DNA from: JAPLYB01 sp964481435
Lineage (GTDB): Archaea; Nanobdellota; Nanobdellia; Pacearchaeales; UBA284
Length of the DNA: 36,846 nt
Direction of reading: 5' to 3'
NCBI GenBank assembly: GCA_964481435.1
Contig: CAYZTH010000002.1
Location: 1 to 36,846, forward strand
The notes under the pieces were generated by a model. That model had not been told where the DNA came from and ran no database searches. It was given only the letters and a program-made list of their open reading frames with translations. The position numbers and the translations under genes are program-made. Below, piece after piece: positions 20,512 to 29,700 of this stretch. How positions within the stretch are numbered: position 1 is the stretch's first letter; the number at the start of each line of letters is the position of its first letter.

Positions 20512-21216
20512 CTATTTAGCCTGTTTCCATAAAACTTCAAAATGATTTTGATATGATTCTGCTATCTTTTTGTTCTTTATCAGAATGAATATTGGTTTTG
20601 GTTCTATCATATGTATTGAAACATAATCGCCGAAAATACAGGTTGTAGCTTCACTCTTGATATCTAAGAACTTGTACTGGAAACCTTTTAACTTGAATGG
20701 CTCTTGACTTTTAAGATCTTTATTTCCGATTATCTTTATCTTAATTCCTTTTCTTGTTGCTTCTTTTGCCATTGCGGGCATCTCATATAAACTAAAGAAC
20801 ATCAACCCGGTTGAACCAAAAGCACAAAACTCTTTTTCTTTTAGTGCTAAATTGACAAAAGTCTTTATTCCCTCTTTTCCTTCGTATATCTTAACCTCAA
20901 TATCTTGCTTTTCTTCTGTTTTTATCTTTTTTAATTCTTGAATCAAATCTGAAACAACAATCTCTTTTGATTTTAATGGATTAAGTAAATTTTCTGGGCT
21001 TGAACATGAGAAGAACTTCTTTTTTTTCTTTACAATGTAGGAGATTTGGCCTTTCTCTATAAGATGATTTAGAAGGGTGTAAGATAGGGTTCTGTCTATA
21101 CCTAAATTTTTAGCTAACTGATTAGCTGAAAGTTCTCCTTTCTTCACAAGTTCAAGATAAACTTTAGCTTCATTTCCAGTTAGGCCTGCTTCTTGAAGTT
21201 TCTCGATTGTTTCCAT
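20512..21216 (-). CDS. TrmB-family transcriptional regulator
   Basis: 234 residues. The N-terminal winged helix has TGNEAKVYLELVKKGELSANQLAKNLGIDRTLSYTLLNHLIEKGQI (about 14-58). A short coiled coil follows (about 85-102), then the effector domain (EVKIYEGKEGIKTFVNLAL, FGSTGL, AMAKEATRKGIKIKIIG, ATTCIFGDYVSIHM). In the family this domain senses sugars or other metabolites. No transporter or sugar gene lies nearby. A 21-nt perfect palindrome at 21246-21266 in the divergent promoter with the 21308 gene suggests that it controls itself and that neighbour. Confidence 0.85.
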   Translation of the reverse strand: METIEKLQEAGLTGNEAKVYLELVKKGELSANQLAKNLGIDRTLSYTLLNHLIEKGQISYIVKKKKKFFSCSSPENLLNPLKSKEIVVSDLIQELKKIKTEEKQDIEVKIYEGKEGIKTFVNLALKEKEFCAFGSTGLMFFSLYEMPAMAKEATRKGIKIKIIGNKDLKSQEPFKLKGFQYKFLDIKSEATTCIFGDYVSIHMIEPKPIFILIKNKKIAESYQNHFEVLWKQAK

Positions 21217-21245
21217 GGATTATAACGCCGGCCATACTTAAAAAT

Positions 21246-21266
21246 GTTGTTATTTTTAATAACAAC
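21246..21266. promoter_or_regulatory. 9-bp palindrome between the TrmB-family gene and the 21308 gene
   Basis: GTTGTTATT (21246-21254) and AATAACAAC (21258-21266) are perfect complements around TTT. The site lies 30 nt before the TrmB-family ATG and 42 nt before the divergent ATG, so a bound dimer could affect both promoters. Confidence 0.6.
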
Positions 21267-21307
21267 TTACATATTTAATCTAAGATTCGATTTTTATATC
21301 AATTAAA

Positions 21308-21724
21308 ATGAAATCGTCAATATCGGAAAAAGTAAAAGATAGAATTTATGATGTTCGAGAATATATTGAAGAAAAAGCAATATATCCTGCACTTCTTTTA
21401 GTCTCCCCCCTGGTGGTAATGCTAGCAGCCACCACGGAGTCTAAAAGAATAAAATACAGTCTAAGAGAAGCGCTGAATCTTTATGCGGGTATTGCATTAC
21501 CCCTTTTGATTGCAGGTTCTTTTATCTATTATAAATTAAATCAAGCAATTAAAACAGATAATCCCTGGATACGAGCAGGGATGGTTGGATTTTCTTTGGG
21601 GGTTAGTGGTCCCGTAACAATTCCCGGATATGCTCTTGGATCTTATACTGCAAGAAAGTTGAACCGGCAAAGATTAGAAAGAGCAAATAAACTAGAACAA
21701 ATAACTTCTAATTATTCAACATAA
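21308..21724 (+). CDS. Small membrane protein, unknown
   Basis: 138 residues. Charged N-terminal helix (about 1-24), then hydrophobic segments about 26-42, 60-77 and 88-108, and a basic cytoplasmic tail. No family recognised. It is divergent from the TrmB-family regulator across a shared palindrome, so it may be a target gene. The last 13 nt overlap the end of the convergent leuS. Confidence 0.55.
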   Translation: MKSSISEKVKDRIYDVREYIEEKAIYPALLLVSPLVVMLAATTESKRIKYSLREALNLYAGIALPLLIAGSFIYYKLNQAIKTDNPWIRAGMVGFSLGVSGPVTIPGYALGSYTARKLNRQRLERANKLEQITSNYST

Positions 21725-24405
21725 ATAGCTGGCTTGCCAGGCTTGGCTTTGCTTGCTTTGTTCTGGGGATCTACCTTGTTCTTATCATTGACTGCAAAAA
21801 CTTCAAGAGGTAAGTTAAGGGATTTTTGAATACTTTCTTTTGATTGTTTGTATGTGTTAAGTTCATTTGGAATTGTATATAAAAATACTTTTTTTGGAAC
21901 TTGTTTCTTTTCAGCTAACATCTTAAGGATATTACTTATGTCCTGAATTGTCTTACCAACTGCTTGCTCTTGCTTTTCAAGATTCTCATTTATCTTGCTT
22001 TCTTGTACTTTTGGCCAGGACTCAAGAGATAGGAATGTCTTATTTCCTAAATTGTGCCAGAGCTCTTCTGTGATGTGAGGACAGAAAGGGTGAAAAAGCT
22101 TGAGAAGAATTTCGTAGTTCTCTCTTTTTATCGATTCAGATAAGGAGTCTATACAGCCCATAATCGGGATAATTGCTTTGGGATACTCAAAATTCTCAAT
22201 ATTCTCTGAGACTTTCTTTATTGCTGAATGAATCTTGTTCTCTTGTGAAGGATTGGTTTCATTCTTTATTTTTTCTTTTAATCGGATTAATCTATTTATT
22301 ATCCTAAAACTTCCTTCAACTCCTTCATTTGTCCATTCCATTGGCTTGTCTGGAGAAGAGACAAAAGTCAAGAATAATCTTGCCGTATCTATTCCATACT
22401 TTTCAGAGATTTCTGTCTGGAAAACAACATTGCCCTGGCTTTTTGACATCTTTTTGCCGTCTTTGTAGACTACGCCTTGATTAAATAATCGTGTAAATGG
22501 CTCGTCAAAATTCACCATCTTTATATCTTTCAAGAACTTAGTCAAGAATCTTGCATACATCAGATGACCAACAGCATGCTCTATTCCTCCGATGTATTGA
22601 TCGACAGGCATCCAGTAATTCACTTTTTTTGAATCAAATGGCTTTTCTGAGTTCTTATTATCACAGTATCTTAGATAGTACCAGCTACTATCCATAAAAC
22701 CGCCGAGGGTGTCTGTCTCTCTTCTCGCTTTTCCGTGGCATTTAGGACAGGTCGTATTAACAAAATCTTTATTAGATGATAGGGGATTCCCTGTGACTTT
22801 GAAATCAACTTTTTCTGGAAGCAATACTGGAAGTTTATCTTCTGGAACAGGCACAATGCCACATTTATCGCAGTATACAATTGGAATTGGTGTTCCCCAG
22901 TATCTCTGTCTTGAAATAAGCCAGTCTCTTAACTTGTAGTTTGTTGTTTTCTTTCCGAGTTTGTTCTTTTCAAGCCAATCTGCCATCTTAGGCAAAGCTT
23001 CTTGGTTATTCATCCCTGAAAATTTTCCAGAATCAAATAAAATGCCATTATCTGTATATGCTTCTTTGAAATCTTTTGGGTTAATTGATTTTCCATCTTT
23101 GCTTATAACAAATTTTAATGGAATTTTGTATTTTCGCGCAAATCTAAAATCTCTCTTATCATGCGCATCACACATCACAACTCCGGTTCCGTACATCAAA
23201 GCAAAATTAGAAACATAAACCGGAATTTCTTCATTAGTTGCGGGATTAATAACATACTTTCCGATAAATATTCCTTCTTTTTCTTTTTCTTCGTTTATTC
23301 TATCTTCTATTTTTTCTTTTAAAATCTTTTTAATGAAATCTTTGACTGGTTTTTCGTATTTGGTTCCTTTTATTAATTCGTCAACCAGTGGGCTTTCTGG
23401 CGCAATAGCAATAAAAGTTACTGAGAAGATAGTATCGCATCTTGTTGTAAATGCTTCTAAAACTTTTTTTGAATCTTTTAATTTGAAAAATATGTTAACC
23501 CCTTCACTTTTTCCAATCCAATTCCTTTGCATGGTCTTTATCTTATCGGACCACTGAATCTTATCGAGGTCATCGAGAAGACGGTCAGTATACTTTGTTA
23601 TCTTGAAGAACCACTGTTCCATCTCTTTTTGTATAACTTCATTTCCACAGCGCCAGCATTTCCCTTTTTCAGCTTCTTCATTAGCAAGAACAGATTGACA
23701 GTGTTCACAGTAGTTTACAGGTGCTTTTTTTCGATAAGCTAATCCATGCTCTAAAAGTTTTAAGAAGAGATATTGATTCCATTTGTAATACTCTGGTTGG
23801 TGAGACATTATCAGTCTAGACCAATCATAGCTATTCCCTAGGGCCTTTTGATACTCTATTATCTTCTTTATTGCATCTTCTGCGTATTTTTTAGGATGAA
23901 TCCCTTGCTTTTTTGCCGCATTCTCTGCAGGAAGGCCAAAAGAATCATAACCTACTGGATAGAGTATGTTAAAACCCTGCATCCTCCTGTATCTTGCAAA
24001 GACATCTCCGATGGTATAATTCCTCACATGACCAACATGCAAGAAAGAAGCAGAGGGGTAAGCATACATTTCAAGAACATAGAATTTTTTCTTTTTATTG
24101 TCTTCTTTGACCTGGAAGATTTGAGATTTTTCCCAAGAATCTTGCCACTTTTTCTCTATACTTGAGAAATTTATTGAAGCATTAGGGGGTGAATTTTGAG
24201 ATAAGTGCAATGAAGACCTTATTTTTTCTTGTACTTTTTTTATATCTTTTTTAAAAGATTCGGGAAAATCAGATGCAATAAATTTACAATTTTCACATAT
24301 CAAAAAAGCATTTCCGCCATATAAACTAATCTTTGTACAACCACATCTCGGGCAAAACTTCATCATATTTTCTGTTTTCTTCGTTCCCTTTTTCATGTTC
24401 AACAT
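21712..24405 (-). CDS. leuS: Leucyl-tRNA synthetase, bacterial-type, with N-terminal zinc ribbon
   Basis: 897 residues. Class I signatures: HVGH (123-126, in SASFLHVGHVRNYT) and KMSKS (about residue 650). The wording YPVGYDSFGLPAENAA, MQRNWIGKSEG and SRQRYWGTPIPIVYC is bacterial. The CP1 editing domain lies between the first zinc module (CEHC...CWRC) and the second (CDKC...CPKC). Unusually, about 65 residues precede the synthetase core and carry a zinc ribbon (Cys 18, 21, 23, 37, 40). The C-terminus ends PGKPAIYVE. Function as LeuRS is secure; the role of the added ribbon is unknown. Confidence 0.93.
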   Translation of the reverse strand: MLNMKKGTKKTENMMKFCPRCGCTKISLYGGNAFLICENCKFIASDFPESFKKDIKKVQEKIRSSLHLSQNSPPNASINFSSIEKKWQDSWEKSQIFQVKEDNKKKKFYVLEMYAYPSASFLHVGHVRNYTIGDVFARYRRMQGFNILYPVGYDSFGLPAENAAKKQGIHPKKYAEDAIKKIIEYQKALGNSYDWSRLIMSHQPEYYKWNQYLFLKLLEHGLAYRKKAPVNYCEHCQSVLANEEAEKGKCWRCGNEVIQKEMEQWFFKITKYTDRLLDDLDKIQWSDKIKTMQRNWIGKSEGVNIFFKLKDSKKVLEAFTTRCDTIFSVTFIAIAPESPLVDELIKGTKYEKPVKDFIKKILKEKIEDRINEEKEKEGIFIGKYVINPATNEEIPVYVSNFALMYGTGVVMCDAHDKRDFRFARKYKIPLKFVISKDGKSINPKDFKEAYTDNGILFDSGKFSGMNNQEALPKMADWLEKNKLGKKTTNYKLRDWLISRQRYWGTPIPIVYCDKCGIVPVPEDKLPVLLPEKVDFKVTGNPLSSNKDFVNTTCPKCHGKARRETDTLGGFMDSSWYYLRYCDNKNSEKPFDSKKVNYWMPVDQYIGGIEHAVGHLMYARFLTKFLKDIKMVNFDEPFTRLFNQGVVYKDGKKMSKSQGNVVFQTEISEKYGIDTARLFLTFVSSPDKPMEWTNEGVEGSFRIINRLIRLKEKIKNETNPSQENKIHSAIKKVSENIENFEYPKAIIPIMGCIDSLSESIKRENYEILLKLFHPFCPHITEELWHNLGNKTFLSLESWPKVQESKINENLEKQEQAVGKTIQDISNILKMLAEKKQVPKKVFLYTIPNELNTYKQSKESIQKSLNLPLEVFAVNDKNKVDPQNKASKAKPGKPAIYVE

Positions 24406-24514
24406 AATCTAAATGTGCATTTAAATTTTGTGCTTTCTTAAATTATCTAGAATCGAGAGTCATGTTCTAATTTAAAAGTTACTAATCAAAGAATGTGAAA
24501 GAGTTGTAATTTTA

Positions 24515-24540
24515 AAAAGATTTTTAAACACAAATCTTTT
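24515..24540. promoter_or_regulatory. Inverted repeat enclosing the TATA box of the lipoprotein gene
   Basis: AAAAGATTT (24515-24523) and AAATCTTTT (24532-24540) are perfect 9-nt complements; the spacer includes part of the TATA element TTTTTAAAC, about 24 nt before the ATG at 24549. Confidence 0.45.
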
Positions 24541-24548
24541 CTAGACTT

Positions 24549-25451
24549 ATGAAAAAGAGTGTGAATGTGTCCCTAGTGATTGCCGTGATGTTTATTCTTG
24601 TTGGGCTTTTATTTGTAAATGGGTGCGGCAAACCCGCAGACACTTACACAGAAGATCAGAATCAAACTTATGGAGATGAAAATCCGAATCAACAACAACC
24701 AACAGAAACTCCAAAAGAATACAAGACCTCTGATAAGTTATCCACAATAACACTAACAAGAGACCTTATCGATTCTAGTGGCGAACTCTCTCAACATGTT
24801 TCTTTCAAACTCTCGGGATATATGAAAGAAATTGATCCTACTTCAAATGACCAGACGCGATATTCAGATCGCGCCTATACTCTCGACCAAGGTAGAATAG
24901 ATTGGAGCATACAAGAACTGGAGATTCTTGAAGGGAATAATTGCAGATCAACAACAACAATCGGGGGCGAAGGAAATGATAGCCTATCTGCATATAATGT
25001 ATACTATAACCGGGATGGCCCTCAAAAAGATGATAATGGAAATATCGTCCATCTAAAAGCATATAATATTAAGATATCTTATATTGAACATGGATTAAAT
25101 GAACAAGGAAAATCAGAACTTAAGATCCTTGGGTCACTTTTAATGCCAGTTATGAATACTTATGTCGAAACTAAAAAAACAACAAATGCGTTATGTGGGG
25201 GCACTGATTCTTTAATGGATAATGCGATTCTTCAAATTCCTATAAAATTCATCGGCTTTAACCCAGATCAAAAAACCTTTTCAAACTCATTTGAAGCTGT
25301 AGAGGGTTATGAAAATCAGATTCAAGGAACAATAACCTCGGGTTATAAAGAAGCTGTATTTGCATACATGACCCCGGTCTTGGTCACAGAAATTCCAATT
25401 CCAGGCAATGAAGCGTCATGGAAAGTTTCATGGAATCTAGAGATGCCATGA
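24549..25451 (+). CDS. Predicted lipoprotein, surface-exposed
   Basis: 300 residues. Lys-rich start, hydrophobic segment about 7-24, then LLFVNGC, a lipobox with Cys at about residue 26. A polar Gln/Asn/Thr/Pro-rich linker (about 30-60) leads to a beta-rich domain. No family recognised. Cys residues near 137 and 216 could pair. The promoter is leaderless, with TATA about 24 nt upstream inside an inverted repeat. It stands first in the surface-protein block 24.5-32.7 kb; each of the next genes has its own TATA element, so co-regulation rather than one operon is likely. Confidence 0.7.
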   Translation: MKKSVNVSLVIAVMFILVGLLFVNGCGKPADTYTEDQNQTYGDENPNQQQPTETPKEYKTSDKLSTITLTRDLIDSSGELSQHVSFKLSGYMKEIDPTSNDQTRYSDRAYTLDQGRIDWSIQELEILEGNNCRSTTTIGGEGNDSLSAYNVYYNRDGPQKDDNGNIVHLKAYNIKISYIEHGLNEQGKSELKILGSLLMPVMNTYVETKKTTNALCGGTDSLMDNAILQIPIKFIGFNPDQKTFSNSFEAVEGYENQIQGTITSGYKEAVFAYMTPVLVTEIPIPGNEASWKVSWNLEMP

Positions 25452-25509
25452 AAATTTAATTAATAAGATTTATAAACAAAAAGAAAATTATGTAGTATTC
25501 AACAAAAAG

Positions 25510-26601
25510 ATGGTGGATCCAATAACAACAGCGGCCACAGCAAAGACTGCTAAAAAGGTAAAAGACGTCACGCAGAAACCTGTAAAAAGCGCAGGAGATG
25601 TAGCGTTTAAGGTATTTCTCTTGATACTATTGGCAATAATTACTATTCTTCTTATAGTTATAATTGCATTTATTATATTCGGCTGGGTCTTTCCATCATC
25701 TAATAATACGTTTATTCCTTACCCTGGTGCAGGACCAGGAGAATCAGGTTCATACTCCTCTGGTTATAATTATACAAATTATATTAACGCCCACTATCCG
25801 GGACCAGGGAGTCTTGGGGGGGAGTGTTACTGGGCCTATATCTGCCCCGGTGTTCCACCGGCTCCAACTTGCGACGATTGCACAGACGAGAATCGTTCAT
25901 GCTATAATAATTCAGAGTGTTGCTCTGGATGCTGTGAACAGTTCAGCATAAATTATCCGATTGGGGATATCCCTGGCCAGACTGCTTTCGTTGGGGGAAT
26001 ATGCAAACCAATTGAAAGATGCCAGCAACAGTGCAAGAATTATGCTCAGACATGCACAAACACAAGCCAGTGTTGTGATGGATATTGCTGTAAGAGCATG
26101 GGCGGAACATACAAAGAGTGTAGACCTAATTTAGAATGTAATTCGTGCACAGAAAATACTCAACTCTGTTCGAGTTCAAGTGAATGCTGTTCAGGATGCT
26201 GTAATGATGGATTATGCAGCCTTGAAACTCAGTGCTGCCATGAAGAAACTCAAACATGCTCGGGCTCTTCTGATTGCTGTTATGGTCTTGATTGTATAGA
26301 CGGACTATGCCAACAACCCGAATGCAAGAACTATGCAACCCAGTGCGAAACTAATGATGACTGCTGTTCAGGATGTTGTAAGAACATGGGAGGAACATAC
26401 AAAGAGTGCAGGCTTGAAAATGAATGCTCGGCTAGCTGCAATCCAATTGGAGGTTCTTGCCTTATAGGGGCTGACTGCTGTTCAACAGTATGCCTCGGAA
26501 ATAATACCTGCGGCTGTATTCAAGGAGGATATTCTTGCCCCGTAGCAGGTTCATGTTGTTCTCCTTACGAATGCGTAACAGGTATGTGTGTAATACCTTA
26601 A
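25510..26601 (+). CDS. Membrane-anchored protein with tandem inhibitor-cystine-knot-like repeats
   Basis: 363 residues. A Lys/Thr-rich cytoplasmic head (1-33) precedes one strong membrane helix (about 33-60, FKVFLLILLAIITILLIVII). A Pro/Gly/Tyr/Ser-rich stalk (about 62-118) follows, then about 240 residues with roughly 50 Cys. Seven units follow C-X6-C-X4/5-CC-X2/4-C-Xn-C. The last two are cleanest: CNPIGGSC-LIGAD-CC-STV-C and CIQGGYSC-PVAGS-CC-SPYE-C. This is the cysteine spacing of knottins (conotoxins, spider toxins, dickkopf-like folds). Units 2 and 5 share KN- or KS-MGGTYKECR nearly exactly. The outer part should be disulfide-rich and protease-resistant. A role in adhesion or in binding another cell is inference. 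Confidence 0.8.
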   Translation: MVDPITTAATAKTAKKVKDVTQKPVKSAGDVAFKVFLLILLAIITILLIVIIAFIIFGWVFPSSNNTFIPYPGAGPGESGSYSSGYNYTNYINAHYPGPGSLGGECYWAYICPGVPPAPTCDDCTDENRSCYNNSECCSGCCEQFSINYPIGDIPGQTAFVGGICKPIERCQQQCKNYAQTCTNTSQCCDGYCCKSMGGTYKECRPNLECNSCTENTQLCSSSSECCSGCCNDGLCSLETQCCHEETQTCSGSSDCCYGLDCIDGLCQQPECKNYATQCETNDDCCSGCCKNMGGTYKECRLENECSASCNPIGGSCLIGADCCSTVCLGNNTCGCIQGGYSCPVAGSCCSPYECVTGMCVIP

Positions 26602-26701
26602 AAGCTAAAAGAGTTTTGATTGTGTAATTACTATAAAAAGATAGAAATTTAAGAAAAGTTTATAAACGATATCTCCATAAAGAAGATATAAAAAAGAGAA
26701 G

Positions 26702-29700
26702 ATGGCGAATACCTGGCAATTTTTTTTAACAGTTGTATCTGTAGCCTTATTATTATTCATGCTGATTCCACTTGTTTCGGCAAATGTATATATCCCGGAT
26801 ATTTATTTTACTCTTCCTGACAGTGTCTTTTATGCAAATGAGAACATTCAATTAAAAGGCTATGTTTATTTTACCAATATAAGCGATAACGGAACATACT
26901 ACTCCAATAATACGGTATTAGTTGGTCAAGAAATTAACCTCAGTATTTGGGATGAAAGCAGAACACTAAATGCTTCTTATAACTTGACTACAGATTCTAA
27001 TGGTTCATTTTATTCAAGATCTAATTTTTATTTATCTTCCCCTTTAGTTAGCGCCCCCCTTGTTCCTGGAAATTATTATATAAGGGCGAGCGTTGTTCTT
27101 AATAATACAAATAATAGCAATTCAACGTACTATTCTGAAATTGAATTTAGTGTTGCAAATCAAACTATGGATTTTATAAGAGTAAGCTCTGACAAGGCAA
27201 GATATAATCCCGGAAATGGAGTCATAGTTAGTGCAGAAGCTGTAAAAAAAGTAGGAGACAGAATATTGTATATCTCAAATGTTTCTATATCTGGAAATCT
27301 AAGAGATTCTGCAAAAGAGGTCTTGGAGGCTTTTTCATGCACAACTGGGAGCAATGGAAAGTGCACAACAACAGTTACAGCGCCAGACTATGGAGAATAT
27401 ATCTTAGAGGTTAATAATTTCAAGGCATTTAGTTCATTCCAAGTTGTACCATTTTCTTTTATACTATCTGTTAAAGATGAAAATGGAAAATCTATAAAAA
27501 ATGTTTTTTCGCGAGGGGAAAAGGCAAAAATTGAAGTTAAAGCGAATAATGCAAGTTCTTCAGATACATATCGTTTCATTGGATATATAAAAGACTCTTC
27601 TGGAAGAATAATTGAAAATATCTCAACGGTGGTGCTAAATTCAAATAACTCTTTTGCAAACAGCTATGAGGTTAGTATTGACTCTGATTATAATTATGGA
27701 AGCTACTCGGTCTACGTTGATGTTACAAAAGATGGAGATGGGACTATCAGTTCTCTAACTTCTTTTAAAATTGAAGATTGGAGTCTTTCTTTGAGCAAAA
27801 AATCATCGCGTTCTGGGTTCGAATATGGGTACAGCGCATTTCCAAATTCTACTTTATACTTTGAACTTCTTCCGTTGTATAGAATAAATGGATCAATAGT
27901 GCCCAACATAAGCTTCTCTTCATTCACCGCATTGCTCAAAGATGAATTAAATAATGTTATAAATAGTTCTAATGTTTCTTGGAATTCGAGTTGTGGAACT
28001 TCTGGATGTTACGAATTCTCTTTAAGAGCTCCTGAGAACTATGGAAAATACTCTCTTTATGCTACCCTAGTTTATAGTAATAATGTTCAGACAATTAGCA
28101 GAGCAATCAATATAATAAATACTGTAATCTCTGCTCAATCAACTGATAAAAACGGCAATATAAAAGAATTATTTGGGACAAATGAGTTTGTTTATCTGTC
28201 TTTTTTAACATATAATCTAACTAATCCTAGTGTAAATCTAAGTGATGCTGAATTATTTATTGTCCAATATATGAATGGAACTGAAATTTCATATTCAAAT
28301 GCCAGTTCTTTTGAAGAAGTCAATGGAACAGGTTATAGATGGTCTTGGAATTCTAGCCTGCAAAGAATAAAGATGGACACTCTAAAAATGGGAGGGTTAT
28401 ATAATATCTATATCTTTGGAAATAACAGGTCAGCAGGAGCCGAAGCTAAATTTATTATAAATCCATATGACGCATGTATCTCTCCAAAAAATTCTTTAGA
28501 AACTAACAGTTATTATGTGTGGCAATTCAAGACATCAGATACTATTTATTTTGAAATTAAGATAAGCCAAGCAAACAACCCATTGGGCAAAGCAACTGCA
28601 CTAAATCTATCCTCAACCTCAAATTCAAGCACCAATGGAACACAAGGCGGACTTGGGGCTGCATGCGCAATGGATACTACAACAAAACAAGTTGTTACAA
28701 ATGCGACACTAACAATTGATGAAGTAAAAAATTCAGAATCTGGAGTCATACAGTCTTTTAATTCATCTGGGTCGAGCTGCACTCCAAAGGATAATCTGGG
28801 AACCTATATTTGCACTCTTAAACCCTTGTCAAAATGGGATTCTGGACAAATACTTGTTAAGGTTGATATTGAAGGACAAGATGGTTCAACCAGCACGGTT
28901 TATGGTATGTTTGAAGCACGAGCATTTTATTTATACGGATGGAGCCAATCATGGCAGAACAGCCCGACCTCTAATATAACTTTACAAATACAAATATATG
29001 AAGCAGGAAGCAATTGGTGGGGCAGCGGGAGCGGCATAAGCGGCACAGTAACTGTAACTAAAGTTGAATATCAAGGAGGCTCTGGAGAGTGGATATGGCC
29101 CCCAATTGATTCAGGGTATAATGTTTCTTTATTAAATTCAACTTCAGTAAGTGGAAGTACCGGAACTATGACATTAGATTCTTCGTATGCTTCTGGCGGA
29201 AGATGGAAAACTGGAAATTATAGAGCAGTCCTTAAAGCGACAACTTCCTCGGGAGACACAGACTATGGTTATGCTTGGTTTGGAATCAGAATGTGGGATG
29301 TTTATGGCTCTCCGATAGAGTGCACTGATTCTTCATGCAATTATAAGAGTTATTTTAATACAAGAGAAAATATAACTTTATTTATTCAAGTTAATAAACC
29401 GGGAATGTGGGGAAGTTACAATCAAGATTTGAGTGATAATGTCAGCGTAAGCGTTAAGAAAATCCAAGATTGCAGAACCTGGCCTTGTAAAGAACTAAAT
29501 CAGACAGATTATAGCGCAAATAGCATAAATGTCAGCAGAACAAGCGGGTACTATTGGAGTGGCAATTTAACTTCTCTTTCAAATTATATAATATATATAA
29601 ACTCAACTTCAGGAATTTGGGATGCGGGTTCATACAATGTTATCCTTGATGTTAAAGGAATCAATGAAAGTGATAGTGGTTCAGCTTGGTTTAATTCAAT

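Noticed and set aside
25868..26601. Cys-rich region as a simple low-complexity or metallothionein-like stretch
   Set aside because: The spacing is regular with paired CC and ordered non-Cys residues in seven units, which fits disulfide knots rather than metal-binding low complexity.
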